DNA of 64,000 bases from Paraphaeosphaeria minitans (GCA_015832175.1 WJXW01000005.1:372001-436000), one strand, 5' to 3'; counted from the stretch's first letter, positions 12,152 to 24,177 are shown. The notes: generated by a model from the sequence alone, not told the origin. Translations and numbers: made by a program.

Positions 12152-12979
12152 TCACCAACCCAGTTCCCCCGCCCACTCATAGCACAGCCTCACCTTCACA
12201 ACCTCATCCTTATCCTTCCGCCTGATTGCAAACTTCCTCACCAGCCACCTCTCCCCATTGACCGTCGCAAACCCCCAGATCTGCCTGTCCACTGTCAGCC
12301 CTCCCATCAAAGCCCCCAAAGAAAAGAAAAATGCATCGGGAAAGAAATAAAAAGAAAGATAACTCACCACCCCGTCCACTTCTTCCCCTCGTTATCCACC
12401 CAACTCTCAATCGTCTCTCCCCCCTCCGTCTCATCCAGAAAACCCTCCGTGACATACTCAACATCGCTCGCCTTGGTCCCGCCCTGCTCCCTCGCCTCCT
12501 TCCTCACCGCCTCCAGCGTCGTCAGTCGACTCCGCCCCTGCAGCTCGCCAAACAGCCAGTCCGAGTGCGGGCGGTACTTCCAGTCGAGGGCCCGATGCTC
12601 CGAGGTGCCTTTTATGCCGCCCGTGGCGATCTGGTCGATGTCGATCTGGATGACGTCGCCGGCGGCGGCGTTGTCTGAGGGGGTTTGCACGTACATCTTG
12701 GTGTGCAGGGTCACGGTGGCGAGGCCGAGGGCTTTGCGCGTCATCCAGCCGATGCCTTGGAGGGCGAGGACGGGATCGGTGGAGTCGGAGTGGGTTTTGT
12801 TCTGGGAGGGAGATGGGGGTTAGTGGTGTTGGGTAAGGGGGGCGGAGTGGTGTCCTTGTCTTCGCATCGATTTGAGACTGGATGGGGATCTAGGTTTGGG
12901 TGGGAAGGGTAGCGGCGTAACATACGATGATCCATTTGCCGTTGAGGTCTTTGATGCTCTTGTTCGCTGGGGCCGCCAT
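12152..12979 (-). CDS. Conserved fungal lipocalin-like protein
   Basis: Exons 12979-12926, 12801-12368 and 12284-12152 give 206 aa. The N-terminus includes KDLNGKWIINKTHSDSTDP. It is followed by an alternating strand pattern (GLATVTLHTKMYV, DVIQIDIDQIATGG), then KYRPHSDWLFGELQGRSRL and a C-terminal WQIWGFATVNGERWLVRK. This matches a conserved fungal family often loosely labelled LCCL-domain protein in databases. The strand-rich pattern with an opening GKW motif is lipocalin/fatty-acid-binding like, which would suggest binding of a small hydrophobic ligand, but that is inference. There is no signal peptide, so it is probably cytosolic. Confidence 0.85.
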
Positions 12980-13611
12980 GGTGAATATCTCTTTCTCTTT
13001 GCTTAGTGTCACGATGTGTACGTGTAACTTGGTAGGTATAGGTAGGTACGCAGTGTGTCAAGCTGTTCCGACTAACGGCGGGGTACCGTAGGTACGGCAA
13101 ATTGTTTACTACCTCAACTAACGATATATGAATAGTAGAAGGTGATACGGTCGGGTATGAGCAAATGCGCCACGAGCCAATGCGACGCGAGGTAGTGCTA
13201 GGTAGGTGATTTATATCCCACGGTACGCTTCACATGGCGGTAGATACTGCCCGTGTGCCTAGGCACTCCTGTTTCGGCAGTGCTCCGTCGCGATTTTCGC
13301 GGGGCACCCCTGCAAGTCGTGATCTGCGCCTTCGCGGAATCAGACGTCGATGGCTTGGGCCGAGCAAGCCAGTTGAGACTCTGTGGGATCATTGGCCGAG
13401 ACGTAGACGATGGTCTCCTTCTTCGATACGAGCATCTTGGGCACTTGCTGCTGAGCCGCGTGCCAAGATCATACAGTATGTGCAGATGCAAGGTACGGCG
13501 CAACAGGAAGAGGCCTTGCTAAACTCGACTTCGTCGCGATAACACATGTCTTTTCATCTTCTCTAAACGCCACGCGCCTTCATGATGCTCTGTTCGCTCG
13601 TCTTCAAATGC
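12980..13611. other. Intergenic, RFC2 3' end to lipocalin-like gene 5' end
   Basis: It carries several copies of a TAGGTA-type motif (for example 13030-13050 and 13195-13205). I see no gene. Confidence 0.4.
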
Positions 13612-14912
13612 CTAGCCCTGGCACAGCACCCCGCTAATCCGCAGTCCCAGGTCCAACATAGCTAGATGCTCGTCTCCTCCATCCCCTAATCTCTTGTCCA
13701 CCTCGCTGAACAGCCCCGTGATCCTCATCTTCTGCAGATCGCCCACCCGCTCATCAAACAGCACTCTCTCGTACAGCTGCCCAACTGTCTGTGTAGCACT
13801 CCATCCCTCCGCTACCATATCCTCTACCACCTTTGCGATTTTGGTGTACTGGATTTGTGATTGCGAGCCAGGGAAAATGGCCGATGTGAGCGATTCGAGG
13901 GTACTCTCGGGAATAACGCCCGCGATCTCTGCAATGTGTACTTTTGAGACGGCAGCAGTAGATGCACCCGTTGAGTCGATGTCCATTTCGTCATCCTCAT
14001 CCACAACAGCACGCGCCTTCCGTTTGCCTCCTGCAGCAGCCTCCTTCTGCGCCGCGCCAACCAGCCGCGCGGCAGACTGCAGAAACGTGATAGCTTTCCT
14101 CAAATCGCCCTCAGCTACACGCACAAGCTCCTCGCTCACTCCCACATCGAGATTGACGCCTTCCAGCTTCGCAATGTCCTCCACACGCTTCACCGCATTC
14201 CCCTGATCCAAGCTCTTGAACCGGAACTTCGAGCATCGCGAGGCAAGCGGGTCGATAACCCTCGTCACGTAGTTGCACACCAAGCAAAACCTCGTCATCT
14301 TGCTGTACGTCTCCATTGTCCGCCTCAGCGCGCTCTGTGCATCCTGCGTCATGCTGTCCGCCTCATCCAGCACGATGATCTTGAACGGCGGGCACGGATA
14401 CCGGTCCTTATACCGCACCTGCTTGAAGCCTCCTACGCTCTCATCTTCTACCGTGATGCTGTGCGTTGGCGCAGATGAGAGCTGCTGCCGTGCAAAGTCC
14501 TTCACTTTCGCGCGAACAATAGAGATACCGCGCTCGTCGGAGGCGTTGAGCTCGAGCACGCGCGTTTTGATGAGCTCGGGGCCGTAGAGTTGCTTCGCGA
14601 GGGCGAGGATCGTGGATGTCTTTCCGGTGCCGGGAGGTCCGTAGAAGAGCATGTGCGGAAGGTTGGTGGACTGGAGGGTGCGGGAGAGGATTTGGATGGT
14701 ATTGTCTTGGGCTGTGACTTCGGATAACGTCTTCGGACGGCTGCATAGCTAGTTAGTATTGCAGTCTGTGTGCAAGGTAGCTTGGGCAGGTCTCACTATT
14801 TCTCCACCCATGGCTGTAATCGATTCGTCTCTGCTTTAGTCGTGGGAGTTTTGGATGAGCTGGCCTGCGCAGCTGCCTGCTGTCGCGCCTTTATATTGAA
14901 GAAGTCAGCCAT
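13612..14912 (-). CDS. rfc2: Replication factor C subunit 2 (clamp loader)
   Basis: Two exons (14912-14797 and 14740-13612) give 414 aa. The protein is an AAA+ clamp-loader subunit with Walker A GPPGTGKT at residues 73-80, Walker B IIVLDEAD at about 160-167, and the arginine-finger SRC motif (ASRCSKFRF) at about 206. Strings such as [27 protein letters not shown] and [14 protein letters not shown] identify the yeast Rfc2 (human RFC4) branch. It acts in the nucleus in the RFC complex that loads PCNA, and in checkpoint clamp loaders. A short low-complexity insert ([17 protein letters not shown]) lies between the AAA+ module and the C-terminal collar. The intron falls inside the conserved YRPK box. 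Confidence 0.96.
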
Positions 14913-15376
14913 AATGGGTGTTATGTGTAGGTGGGTTGGTGATTGTGATGTGCAGATGCTAAAGTGGAACGCGCGACGCGTACGAAATGGCAGTCGCGCT
15001 CGCGCGTTCACGTTCACGTTTGGTGGTCTGTGCGCGAATCTTCTCCATCACCAGCTAATGATGACGTGGAAGAGTTCGGCCTTTTTGATACGGCAGATAA
15101 TGTGAGCACCTCAATTCGCCATGAGCGAGAATAAAAATTTATTTCGTTCAGATATATTCCAGTAGCAGTATCAGTTGTTGATACCATTCGAAGTACGCAT
15201 TCCCTCGCCCATCAGTTTTGCCCCATCCCACCCATTCCAGCGCTATATACGCCCCCACGGACACGCCTCACCCCAATACCTACCATCTTTTCTCATCCCA
15301 CACAGATCAGGACAGGTACAGCATCGATCGAACGCAAGCGAGTCCGGCGCACCTAAGAAGCAGCTGCAGGAAGATA
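14913..15376. other. Intergenic, RFC2 promoter and NPL4 3' region
   Basis: Both flanking genes read leftward. I see no gene in it. Confidence 0.45.
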
Positions 15377-17374
15377 CTATCCTCCCTTTAGGCTAACCCC
15401 CTTGACCCTCTTAGCTAAGTTACTTGATTCGGAGTCGGAGCCATGCGATGACCTCCGCCCGAGCACGCGTTTCGGGGGGCGCTCACCAGCTTCCTTGAGG
15501 ATTGTCAATAGCGTCGCCCAGCCGCCAGAGTGCTGCAGCTGTAGCCCGTCCGACAGATCGTGCCCTGAGGCGACCTTGGCCAAAAGCGCTTCTTCTTCCT
15601 AGTAGGGTCATTGTTAGCGGTCAGCATATGGCAGAAGGGGGTTGGATTGTACTTTTGCGAGGATGCCTATGCCATGGAGGAAGGTGAGAAGGTGGAAATT
15701 TGAGACGGCCTTGAGCCCGCTGGTGGTGTTGAGGGCCACCCCGTTCGCTTTCGCGTTGAGAGCCTTTGATAACAATCCAAACTCTTGTGCCTCGCCCATA
15801 GCTTCCCGGTTCTCAATAGGGAACTTGGGTCCTGTGAACAGAGGATTGGGTTGGTTAGGGAAACCGTGGGTTAGAGTGACGAGTAGGTAGTCGACAGGGA
15901 AAGCAGGTTTCGCGTTTTCCTGCACGTTTGCTCCATATTCGTTCTTTTTTCGGTAGAATACCTCCGGAATATATCTTGCACGATTGAGCGCATCGTTGTT
16001 GTCTTCTGACTGAACAAGCATGACTGATGGCTCTGCAGACGGCTCAATGATATCCGCTTTGACCATCTCGACTGCTGAGTTTGATGCTTGGTATGCTGCG
16101 ATACCAATCTGACCCTCCGCATCGCCGCTCACTACGCAAGTCACGAAGTTCGACCCAAACTTGCCCGTCTCGCTCCACTTGGTCGGTCGCGGATATTTCG
16201 CCTGGTAACGTGTCGAGAAGATAATTTCAAGTGACGATAGGAAGTAGGAGTCAATATGCCGCTTGCATATCACAGTACCGTCGCCTTCTCCGGCGTCCGT
16301 CAGATCAGTGAATATGACGCCAACTCTCTGCAGCCCGCATTGTTGTGCCAGCTCATCAACATCCTTCTCGTTGTCCCACTCGCCTAATGAGATTCCGTCG
16401 GCTTCGTTGACTTGTGGTGGTTCATAGATGGCCTCGACAACAGCCTTCGTTCCCAGTGGTACCTCAGGATACTCCTCATACCGACCATACAGAAAACCTA
16501 ACCGCTGGCAACCAGTCGTCCTCCAGAAGTTGAGCAGATCGTTCACAATATCAAAGGACGCGAACTCGACGTGATCCACCATACGAAATTCCTGAGGCTG
16601 CAACGAGATAGCGCTGGGCTGACACTTTGTGCAAATCCCCTCGGGGAATGGCTTATGGCCCGAAGGACAATCTGGTCGAACGCGGTAGTACGGCTCGGTC
16701 AGCGGCGGCATATACGAGGTCCCGCTCTCTGGCTTGTTCTTTCCCGCGTTGATCTTCCGGAGGTACGAGTGAAACGAGAGATGCTTGATTTTCTTGTCCG
16801 CCAGATATTCCAGGGCGTATGGCTCCAGTGGCATGCAAAAGTCGCACATGCCCTTGGGTCCATGTCGGCACATCTTGTGGTCCAGTTTCCGCGCTATTTT
16901 GCCGTCGAGCTTATCTAGCCTGTCATCGAGCGGGGACTGCTTGACCACCTCCCAAGGATTCTTAATCAGCTGTGGAGGCGAGCCGAGGGGTACGGATGGT
17001 ACTTCTGAGGAATCGACGGGCTTGCCGTTGAGGCGGGCGACGCCGGTGGGCGCGTCGGAGTGGCCATTCGAGACGGTCGTTTGCTCGTCGAAGTTAAGGA
17101 AGAGCTGGTCGCCATGTCTGGGAGGATGTTAGCTTGGAGGCGAAGTGCGGCGAGCTATAACCTACTTGAGGCCGACTTGGTTGAAGGTAATGCCCCTCAG
17201 CGTGCTTAGCTTGCGGGCATCGCCCCCATGCGGTTTGTTGCTGACGGTGATGCTCGAGAGGTCAACATTGGAAGGTAGCTTCTCCGCGATCTGGGGGAGA
17301 ATGTCGGGGAACGCGGTCGCGGCATCGACCGTGAGCCGGAACTGGCCCTCTTTACTGACGAACCGGAGAATCAT
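15377..17374 (-). CDS. npl4: Npl4, Cdc48/p97 ubiquitin cofactor
   Basis: Exons 17374-17166, 17117-15653 and 15598-15377 give 631 aa. The N-terminus is a ubiquitin-like domain ([18 protein letters not shown]). It is followed by the zf-NPL4 region with [20 protein letters not shown] and then a C-x2-C pair (GICTKCQ). The MPN-like NPL4 domain follows ([20 protein letters not shown], then [20 protein letters not shown]). Npl4 pairs with Ufd1 to bring Cdc48 to ubiquitinated substrates in ER-associated degradation and chromatin extraction. The C-terminal exon is short and basic ([23 protein letters not shown]); no RanBP2-type zinc finger is seen, as expected in fungi. Confidence 0.95.
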
Positions 17375-17838
17375 GGTGCATCTACTGCGTGGAGCGCTGA
17401 CACAGTGTAGTTGTAAGTGCAAACAAGCAGCAGTGCATAAAACAGACGCAGCGACGCGCAGGTAAGTAAGAGAAACAGGCAGCAGGTAGCAGGCAGCTGC
17501 GACGGCGGCGTGTTGGTGAATGCTTGTACCTATGCTGGGTAAAGGTGAACGGGCCGTGGAAGGCCGCCGAATGATGACGCGCGCAGCGCTTTGCAGGGGT
17601 GCGCTTGTTAGAGAGTTTCGGCGGGGACGGGCAAGAAAGGACAGATATTCACCACAAAGCGGACACAACCCTCACGGTTTCCACTTTCCCTACCGACGCC
17701 CGCCCATGCCAGTGCCGCTCATTTGAACGCTCCCTCGCCGTGTATCGCCCCGTGTCACCTCAGCCTTGAGCTACTTTCTCAATCCCACGCCCGCCTGCGC
17801 CCAACGCACATCCATCCCGCCTGCGCACCACAGCAACC
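17375..17838. promoter_or_regulatory. Divergent promoter region NPL4 / SEC66
   Basis: 464 bp separate the divergent start codons of NPL4 (minus) and SEC66 (plus), so both 5' regulatory regions must lie here. No specific operator was recognised. Confidence 0.5.
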
Positions 17839-18615
17839 ATGTGGCCGTTCGACGCCGTCGACTGGGTGATGCTCAGCATCCCCCTCGCCTACCTTGGGAT
17901 CCTCACCGGCTCTCTCTACACCTTCAGCAGCATCTACCGCAAGCGCAAAGCCTACCGCGCCGCCTCGCTCGAGCCCTGGTTCCCGCCGCACCTCCAGCGC
18001 AACGTCTACCTCTCGCTGCTCCACCAGGAAGACCCCAAGGTGCCCGACTCCATCCTCAAGGCTGCGCTGTTACGCCGCGCTACCGAGGATATTTCCCGCA
18101 TCATCCAGGTCCGGAGCCAGAAGCAGGCGCTGCAGGTGTTGCTGCAGCGGGGCAGTGTGGGCGATGACCTGTTCCAACGGTTCCAGCGCGCTGAAAAGGA
18201 GATTGAGGAGGAGCTGAGGGATGTTGTGCAAGAGGTACGTCCATTCCGCCCAGGCCTGCACTCAGCTAACAATTCCTAGGCAAACGCTTTCGCACCCAAC
18301 TGGGGCCAGTCCATCTTCCAGTCCGCATCCGAGCTCTCGCAGAACCATATGCTCCGCGAGCGCCTCAACGAGATCCTTGCCACCACTGACTCCGAGCGGC
18401 AATGGTGGAACCAGCGCCGGTCGGAGATCCAGTCCGAGCTGCTTGGCGAGCTAGATGCAGACAAGACCAAGAGCCCGACAGAGGGCAGCGTGGCGGGCAG
18501 TGTCGCGGGCAGTCTTAGAGGTGTGAAGACGGCCAGCGATGACGATGCCGTGTTGGTAGAGAGCGGAGGACCTGCAGCGAAGACAGGCAAGGGAAAGAAG
18601 AAGGGCAAGAAATGA
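17839..18615 (+). CDS. sec66: Sec66/Sec71, Sec63-complex subunit
   Basis: Exons 17839-18234 and 18280-18615 give 243 aa. A short lumenal N-terminus leads into one membrane segment (WVMLSIPLAYLGILTGSLYTF) and then a basic cytosolic start (SSIYRKRKAYRA). The conserved Sec66 core contains LEPWFPPHLQRNVYLSLLHQ and LLRRATEDISRIIQVR. WGQSIFQSASE and WWNQRR follow in exon 2. The C-terminus is charged and low-complexity, ending in a lysine-rich tail (KGKKKGKK). Sec66 belongs to the Sec62/Sec63 complex that drives post-translational translocation into the ER. Confidence 0.93.
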
Positions 18616-19040
18616 GCTATTTGGGCTGCAAGAAGTGACCGAGGGCGACCTTTTGAGATCTGTAGGTTGAGCAGATGTCTGAGGACCGGTAGATACGAGG
18701 GTCTCGATTATTCGATATTGCATTGCCGGCGTTGAGGTGTTGCGGCATAGGATTCGGCGCGATCCAGGAGGCGCTTTAGATACACAATCCTTGAATGATC
18801 AGTTTCATTCCACCACTCGCATGGCATCGAGTCACGTTCACGGGTACACTTCCAAGCCTCGTCCGCTTTAGATCATTTACTTGTTTGAATTGCAATGCTA
18901 TAACGCCACGAACCCACTTGGACCCAAACAGCCACTATGATACACGCTGTCGCGCTGAGAATAGAAAACCCTGTCGTACACCGGCTATACAATTCTCCGC
19001 ACTCCTCCCGTCGTCTCTTCTATCTATCCATCGATCCCTT
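18616..19040. other. Convergent intergenic, SEC66 / Vps3844-type gene
   Basis: This lies between the 3' ends of two converging genes and must hold both terminators. No gene seen. Confidence 0.45.
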
Positions 19041-20344
19041 TTACCTCCTTACCGGGCCGCTGACACCAGCACCAATGACGCTAGGCAGTTCCTCGCTGCC
19101 GACCGAGTACAACAGACCGATTCCGCCAGAAATAAGGAAAGCGAAAAGAATACCGCTAGAAGCGAAAAGCCAGAACGGAATCGAGACGTCCTTTTTCTGA
19201 CAAGCCGGTCCGCCCCAGTAAGTGGTCTTCTTGTGCGACTCCATGCCGGTGTCGCCCCTGTCCACAACGGTAGGCTTGCACATACAGCCGTAGCAATCCG
19301 CGCGCTCTCCCTTCTTGCCCTTGTGGAGAATTCCGCAGGAACCGTGGCCGGAGCATCCATGCGTGGCCTTTGTGCAGGCGGATTCCGTCTTGAAGCAGCG
19401 GGGAAGGATGCCAAGAGGCGCGGTGGTGTCGTTGCCTTCGGCCATTGCAATGACCGGGAAGTCCTCCATGTCACTGGGAAGATCGGGGTTAGGTGATGTA
19501 GCAGGCTCAGCACTGGCTAGAGACATGACGGTTTCGGAGAGTTCACGGCGAGCCTCCAGCGTGGCTCTTTGGTAGGTGCCGTAGGGGTTCGCAGCACGCT
19601 TAACATTCGAAGCTGACGGCGGCATGACAACTAGTGTGACTGCAAACTGGTTTTCCTTGGGAGCTGCCATGAGCGCAGAGATCATGTCACCGAGCGCCTC
19701 GACGCTGGGCTTGGCCATCTTGTCCTTGCTCTTGAGATCCATATGGAGAACAGTGAGGTAATCGTTGAAGAGTTCAGGCTGTCGGAGCTCGGACAACTGG
19801 TGATCGATGAACTGGTTCGAGTGGTATGTTGCGCCCTTGGGATCCGACTTTTGAGGGAGCGACTGGGCTTGCAGGATCATATCTTCGATCAGGTGCTTGT
19901 TGTCTGACGCGGACGGAGGATTCGCTATCGTGAGGCTGGACGACCATATCTTGGGGTCCTTAATTAGGGCTGGAACAGATGTCAATTCTTGCAAGTATTC
20001 AAGCCTGCGATGTGCATACCCTCGGCGCCTTCCACGCCTTCTATCCACACAAGCGCGTGCGCCTGCGTCCGGTCTGTATCCTCCCCTCCAAACAACTTCT
20101 GATGCCTGCCTCCGAAGGCATTAATCTGATTGAGGTTCTCTTCGCTGCGGGTCTGCTCGATCGTATGGAAGCGCGAAAGGCCCAGCCGCTGGGCGAGGAT
20201 TAATCGCGCTGTGCCTGCGTCGACGGTCGTGGCTACCTGTGGCGAGGTTCTGGGTACAGGGTCGAATAGGTAGACATTGCCTTGCTGCGCAGCGGATGCA
20301 GTGCAGTACAGCGAGGATGTGATGAAGCCCCAGGAAAGCTTCAT
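19041..20344 (-). CDS. Vps3844-type membrane protein
   Basis: Exons 20344-20020 and 19969-19041 give 417 aa. The N-terminus MKLSWGFITSSLYCTASAAQ is a signal peptide. The lumenal part is followed by a cysteine-rich, EGF-like segment (CFKTESACTKATHGCSGHGSC, then DCYGCMCKP), a conserved YWGGPACQKKD motif and a single C-terminal membrane span (FWLFASSGILFAFLISGGIG). This is the architecture of the fungal family named Vacuolar sorting protein Vps3844 C-terminal domain (formerly DUF3844). It is a type I membrane protein of the ER or endolysosomal path; its molecular role is not established. The 50-bp intron was placed by the only GT-AG pair that keeps the ALIKDPKIW frame. Confidence 0.88.
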
Positions 20345-20809
20345 GGTGGCGGGCGTGATGGAAGTGGGCGTGCTGTAGCTTGCGGAGTGAGGGCCAGACG
20401 TCAGTAGTCGAGGAAGCTACGACCCTCTTCTGCGGGACTTGCCAAGCATTTCATTGCGACTGTACGACATGGACTACCTATTTGCGCCTACAGTTGTTCT
20501 GCAAACTACCACAGCTTCTCGCTATCACTACTGCACTCACCTGCACTCTTATTATACAATCCCGCGACTAAAGTCACTCTATGTTCGCTCGCAACGACAC
20601 CCTCAGCCAACTGCGGTAGTCTTGCCTCCCCGCGTCGCCTCCGCCGTCCATGTTCAAGCCGCAAGTCTTTCGGCGCAGCTTCTCACTCTTCCGACGCGCC
20701 CCGACATCTGCAATCGTCAAATCGGCCTCCCAAGATGGAAATGACGCGATAAGAATACAGAGAGTCCGTATACAAAAGCGGGTTTTCACCACATCGTGAG
20801 TACACTCGC
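20345..20809. promoter_or_regulatory. Divergent promoter region
   Basis: 465 bp lie between the divergent starts of the Vps3844-type gene and the conserved acidic protein. No specific element was recognised. Confidence 0.4.
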
Positions 20810-21979
20810 ATGAGCTCTGCCTGCTCTGGCCTGACTTTACCCAGGCGTTTTGCGGGATCCGTCGTGGTTGCCGTAGGTGCCTGGAAATTCCTCGACTGGT
20901 TGAACGAGAAAACCGAGGATGAGGAAGAACTGGAGCAGCATCGGCGCGCGCGACGTGCATCTATCCCAGGACAGGGCAGGGACGACAAGGGCGGACGCGA
21001 GATAACCCCCGAAGAGGAGGCCGAATGGGAAGTGCAGGACAACGAAGAAGGGGAGGAGGAGGAAGAAGAAGAAGAGAGCCTACTATTCTTTCCTACGGGA
21101 TTCTCCCGACCCAAACCAAGAAGTTTCTACCGAGGATCCGACCCGGAGTGGCAGACATTTGTTCGATTGGCACGGGATCGGCCGCGAGTGGAAAAGATCA
21201 GAGGCGAGCTGGTTACAATGGTGCGAGAATTGGCCTCGAAAAATCCCAAATTCACCGTTCTTCTCGGGAAGATCGACACTACCAAGGGCTCGATCTGGAT
21301 CGAGGTCAAGTTCCCAGATGGGCCACCGTTGGAATATGAGCGTCCTGGCATTTTACTCACGGAAGATCTCACCTTCCGGAAAGGCGCACAAGTGGTCGAT
21401 CCGATACATCACAGAACACTAGCAAATGTGCTTATGCCGACAGCTGTGGCCAACTCGGTGTATGCCGATATGAAGAGGAGACTGTACGGCCAATGGCTAG
21501 ATCTCAGAAAGTACGTGGGTTTTGAAGTAAAGCAATCACCCGTGGAGAACATGTTCAAAGGACTGTCTCCCCCTACCGGGAAGGCAACTACCACAACGCA
21601 ACCGCCTGTTGGTCCAACCACGCCAGGTGCGCCTGCGACAGCCGACGCTGAGAAGCAGGCCCAACTTCCAGCGCCATCCACGCCCACGAAACCCGCTCTC
21701 GAGAAGTTGGGGTTGACGCTCCCCGATCCCGGACAAGCCCCAACCATGAACCTCGCCTACTTCCGCTTGATGTTGATGAAGAACCGCCAACCCTTGTCCC
21801 TCGAGCCACCGCGCGGGACGTTCATCGTTACCGGTCTAGTCGAGCTTATCGGCGACAAAGCCAAGATGACCCTGGATATAACCGCATGTTACGACCCGAA
21901 CATGGCGGAATACGTCATGCTGAACACGCGGGTACGTAGTATGACGAAGTACAAACAGCAACCGAGGGGTGGTTCATAA
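20810..21979 (+). CDS. Conserved fungal protein of unknown function
   Basis: A single exon encodes 389 aa. The N-terminus holds a short apolar stretch (RFAGSVVVAVGAWKFLDWL) that could be a membrane anchor or mitochondrial signal. A strongly acidic run of glutamates follows (about residues 75-90). The conserved core includes RPRVEKIRGELVTMVRELA, KIDTTKGSIWIEVKFPDGP and RPGILLTEDLT. A Pro/Thr-rich linker precedes a C-terminal segment (TLDITACYDPNMAEYVMLNTR). I recall similar proteins across Pezizomycotina without an assigned function and recognise no catalytic motif. The downstream gene-poor region starts directly after its stop. Confidence 0.82.
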   Translation: MSSACSGLTLPRRFAGSVVVAVGAWKFLDWLNEKTEDEEELEQHRRARRASIPGQGRDDKGGREITPEEEAEWEVQDNEEGEEEEEEEESLLFFPTGFSRPKPRSFYRGSDPEWQTFVRLARDRPRVEKIRGELVTMVRELASKNPKFTVLLGKIDTTKGSIWIEVKFPDGPPLEYERPGILLTEDLTFRKGAQVVDPIHHRTLANVLMPTAVANSVYADMKRRLYGQWLDLRKYVGFEVKQSPVENMFKGLSPPTGKATTTTQPPVGPTTPGAPATADAEKQAQLPAPSTPTKPALEKLGLTLPDPGQAPTMNLAYFRLMLMKNRQPLSLEPPRGTFIVTGLVELIGDKAKMTLDITACYDPNMAEYVMLNTRVRSMTKYKQQPRGGS

Positions 21980-22994
21980 GCGCAGGCGAGTTGTACGATT
22001 GCAGATTGAGGTCTACGAATGATTGCATTAGCGGGATTTGGCGTTGGGGCGAACATTGCGCACGAGTACCATCTCTGAGTGTAGCGTGCACGAATCGTGT
22101 ATTATATTGGCATTGAGGTTGGAGTAAATGGTCAGAGATACCTAGGCCCGGGACATAGCAGATGCGACAATCGCACAATGGCATGACATTGAATTTATTC
22201 ACTTGTCGTACGATCATTCCCTACCCTTTGTTTGGCAAGCGCAGCGTGTCCTATTGACGTTGCGCTTCCTCGGAACTTGGGCCACCATTCAGTGAACACT
22301 ACTGGTACCACGCAATAAACTCCAGCCAAAAGCATGGTATGCGCGTCTGCGGGATCATACACAGCTAGGTAAAATGTGTATCGCCCTCTAGACCACTGCT
22401 GTTGACCGCCTTCAGCCCACGTGCGCATCTGGGTTGCTTCCCATCCCAAGGACCTGGGTCGTCCACCCCGCCGGGTCGGCCTAGGCCAACCTGCCCTGCG
22501 CCCCCACACCAATACAGACTTTTTTTCTCTACACTGCTGTTGTAGTGCCCAACACCTACATCTGATTCCATAAGCCAACAGTACCCCACAACATCATCGC
22601 TACACGCAGATCTGGCCTGCAGAACATTTCGTGGTTGGCCCCCCACTCCCCAAGCACCCGTTCGCGTTCATAAAATGCGGAGAGCAGGGGAAAGTCAGCA
22701 AATATGACGATTTGGTAGTACAGAGCTACCGTATGTTAGAAAAGAACCAGAAGAGCGGGACCAGGCGGCGTATTCGGAAAGAGAGGGTGTGAGCACCGAG
22801 TAAGCACGATGCAGTCAACCGATCAAAACCTATCACGACTCTGGTCTACGAGTCTGCAGTACGTACTCCGGCGTTCTTAGACGTGAAACCCCCCATGTAT
22901 GTACCCTGGTCGGTTGGCCGTCAATCGTGGTATTATCTGTGGCGATGTAAGCTTCCATAACTTGGGGTCTCGCGTCGAGATGATGGTACCAAGG
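21980..22994. other. Gene-poor stretch
   Basis: About 1 kb follows the conserved acidic gene with no supported coding frame. A proline/arginine-rich chance frame on the minus strand near 22195-22578 has no recognisable motif. Confidence 0.4.
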
Positions 22995-24177
22995 ATGGAC
23001 AAAGGCTGCAGATCAGTATCGCAATGACTACCAGAAATTTATCCACTCCACGGCTATGTCAATGAGGACCATCCCGTCGAACAAATCTTCCTGGACGACG
23101 GAGACATGCTCACGACAGCATTGGTGACAGCTAGCGCCCATAACGATTACATCTCCTACGAGCCCCCGAGCAACCATACACGGCATCTCATCGCTAAAAC
23201 TATTCTCTATCTTGATTATCGTTTGAAAAGAACGAGGACCGATCAAGAAACTCAGCAATCTGCATCATGACCCATCTGGCAGGCGTGGCCATGTTCTGTG
23301 GAGTACGACGCAGCATCTATACACACATCGGATCTGTTCGAGATTCTCCGCTTGTACAAAGCCCAGCAATCAAGCTACGGCGTCTCGCGCACCACCATCC
23401 AGATCCTTTACGACATTCTCAAGTATAAATCGAGAGAGTGGCGTTTTGTCAATGTTACATCACCGGCGAAAGCGTGCCGTTCTACTCCCAGCCGAGCCCG
23501 TGGGAACCACTGGAAAAAGAAGCATTCTTACCCCACTGAGAGGTTCTCATAGGATCCCTAAAACTAGAAAACGTCTTTTACCACTTCCGCGCGCTCACTC
23601 GCACTATGGAACAGACAAATGCAAGCCGCCTCAAGGTCGAAGCACAGTACTTTCGCAACACGATGCACTCGCTACAAGCGGATAGTGTTAGCCCCGACGA
23701 AGGCACCTCGTTCACAGAGTGCCTGCGTCTCGCCGTAATAGCGGCGATTACTTACCAAACGCAGCTACCAATAGGCGCGTGGACCACCACCACCTGAACG
23801 ACCAGTTCCGCCGCTAAATGCCGCTCCTTGAGCTTCCGGCTGACCAGCAGGGGAGAGATGATGTTCTGTGAGTTGTAATGTCTGCATCCATTGTCGCTTT
23901 CCACCCGGAGAAGGAGAATGATGCGTGGGCTGAGAAGCTTTTGAAGAAGGTGGCTGGTGTCGCGGAGGATTGGGAGGCCGCGAGACCGAGCATCAGGAAC
24001 ATGATTTGGATTCCGGTGTATCTTCATGCAGCGGACGAGAAGTGTTTAAACTCGCTGCGCAGGAAGTGGTCGCTGACCGGAAAGACGGCAGTGCGGGAGG
24101 GCCATGCCGCCATGCCAGGGCAGAAGGTAGCGTTGCCTGTGCGAATCGCATGGCTAGAAGACATTACAAAGTTCTGA
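22995..24177 (+). pseudogene. Degenerate fungal transcription-factor-like gene
   Basis: Protein-like sequence runs across three frames with interrupting stops. Segments in order are LPEIYPLHGYVNEDHPVEQ (after a TGA at 23025), SAICIMTHLAGVAMFCGVRR (about 23250), a frame with a TGA at 23537 leading to LENVFYHFRALTRTMEQ and SFTECLRLAVIAAITYQ, then after a frame change RRVDHHHLNDQFRR, a TAA at 23815, MPLLELPADQQ, a TGA at 23869 and VVMSASIVAFHPEKENDAWA. The order and the last segment resemble the C-terminal half of Fungal_trans_2/DUF3468-type regulators; no zinc cluster is visible. The TGA at 23869 sits where a Trp (TGG) would be expected, and the one at 23025 could derive from CGA. Some frame changes could be introns, but the stops argue for decay. 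Confidence 0.55.

Noticed and set aside
11996..12823. 275-codon plus-strand frame rich in Pro and Ser
   Set aside because: It is antisense to the conserved lipocalin-like gene, whose three exons splice cleanly.
22195..22646. Minus-strand frames near the pseudogene suggestive of a transporter (YCVVPVVF)
   Set aside because: Short, no consistent hydrophobic segments, and no family recognised.
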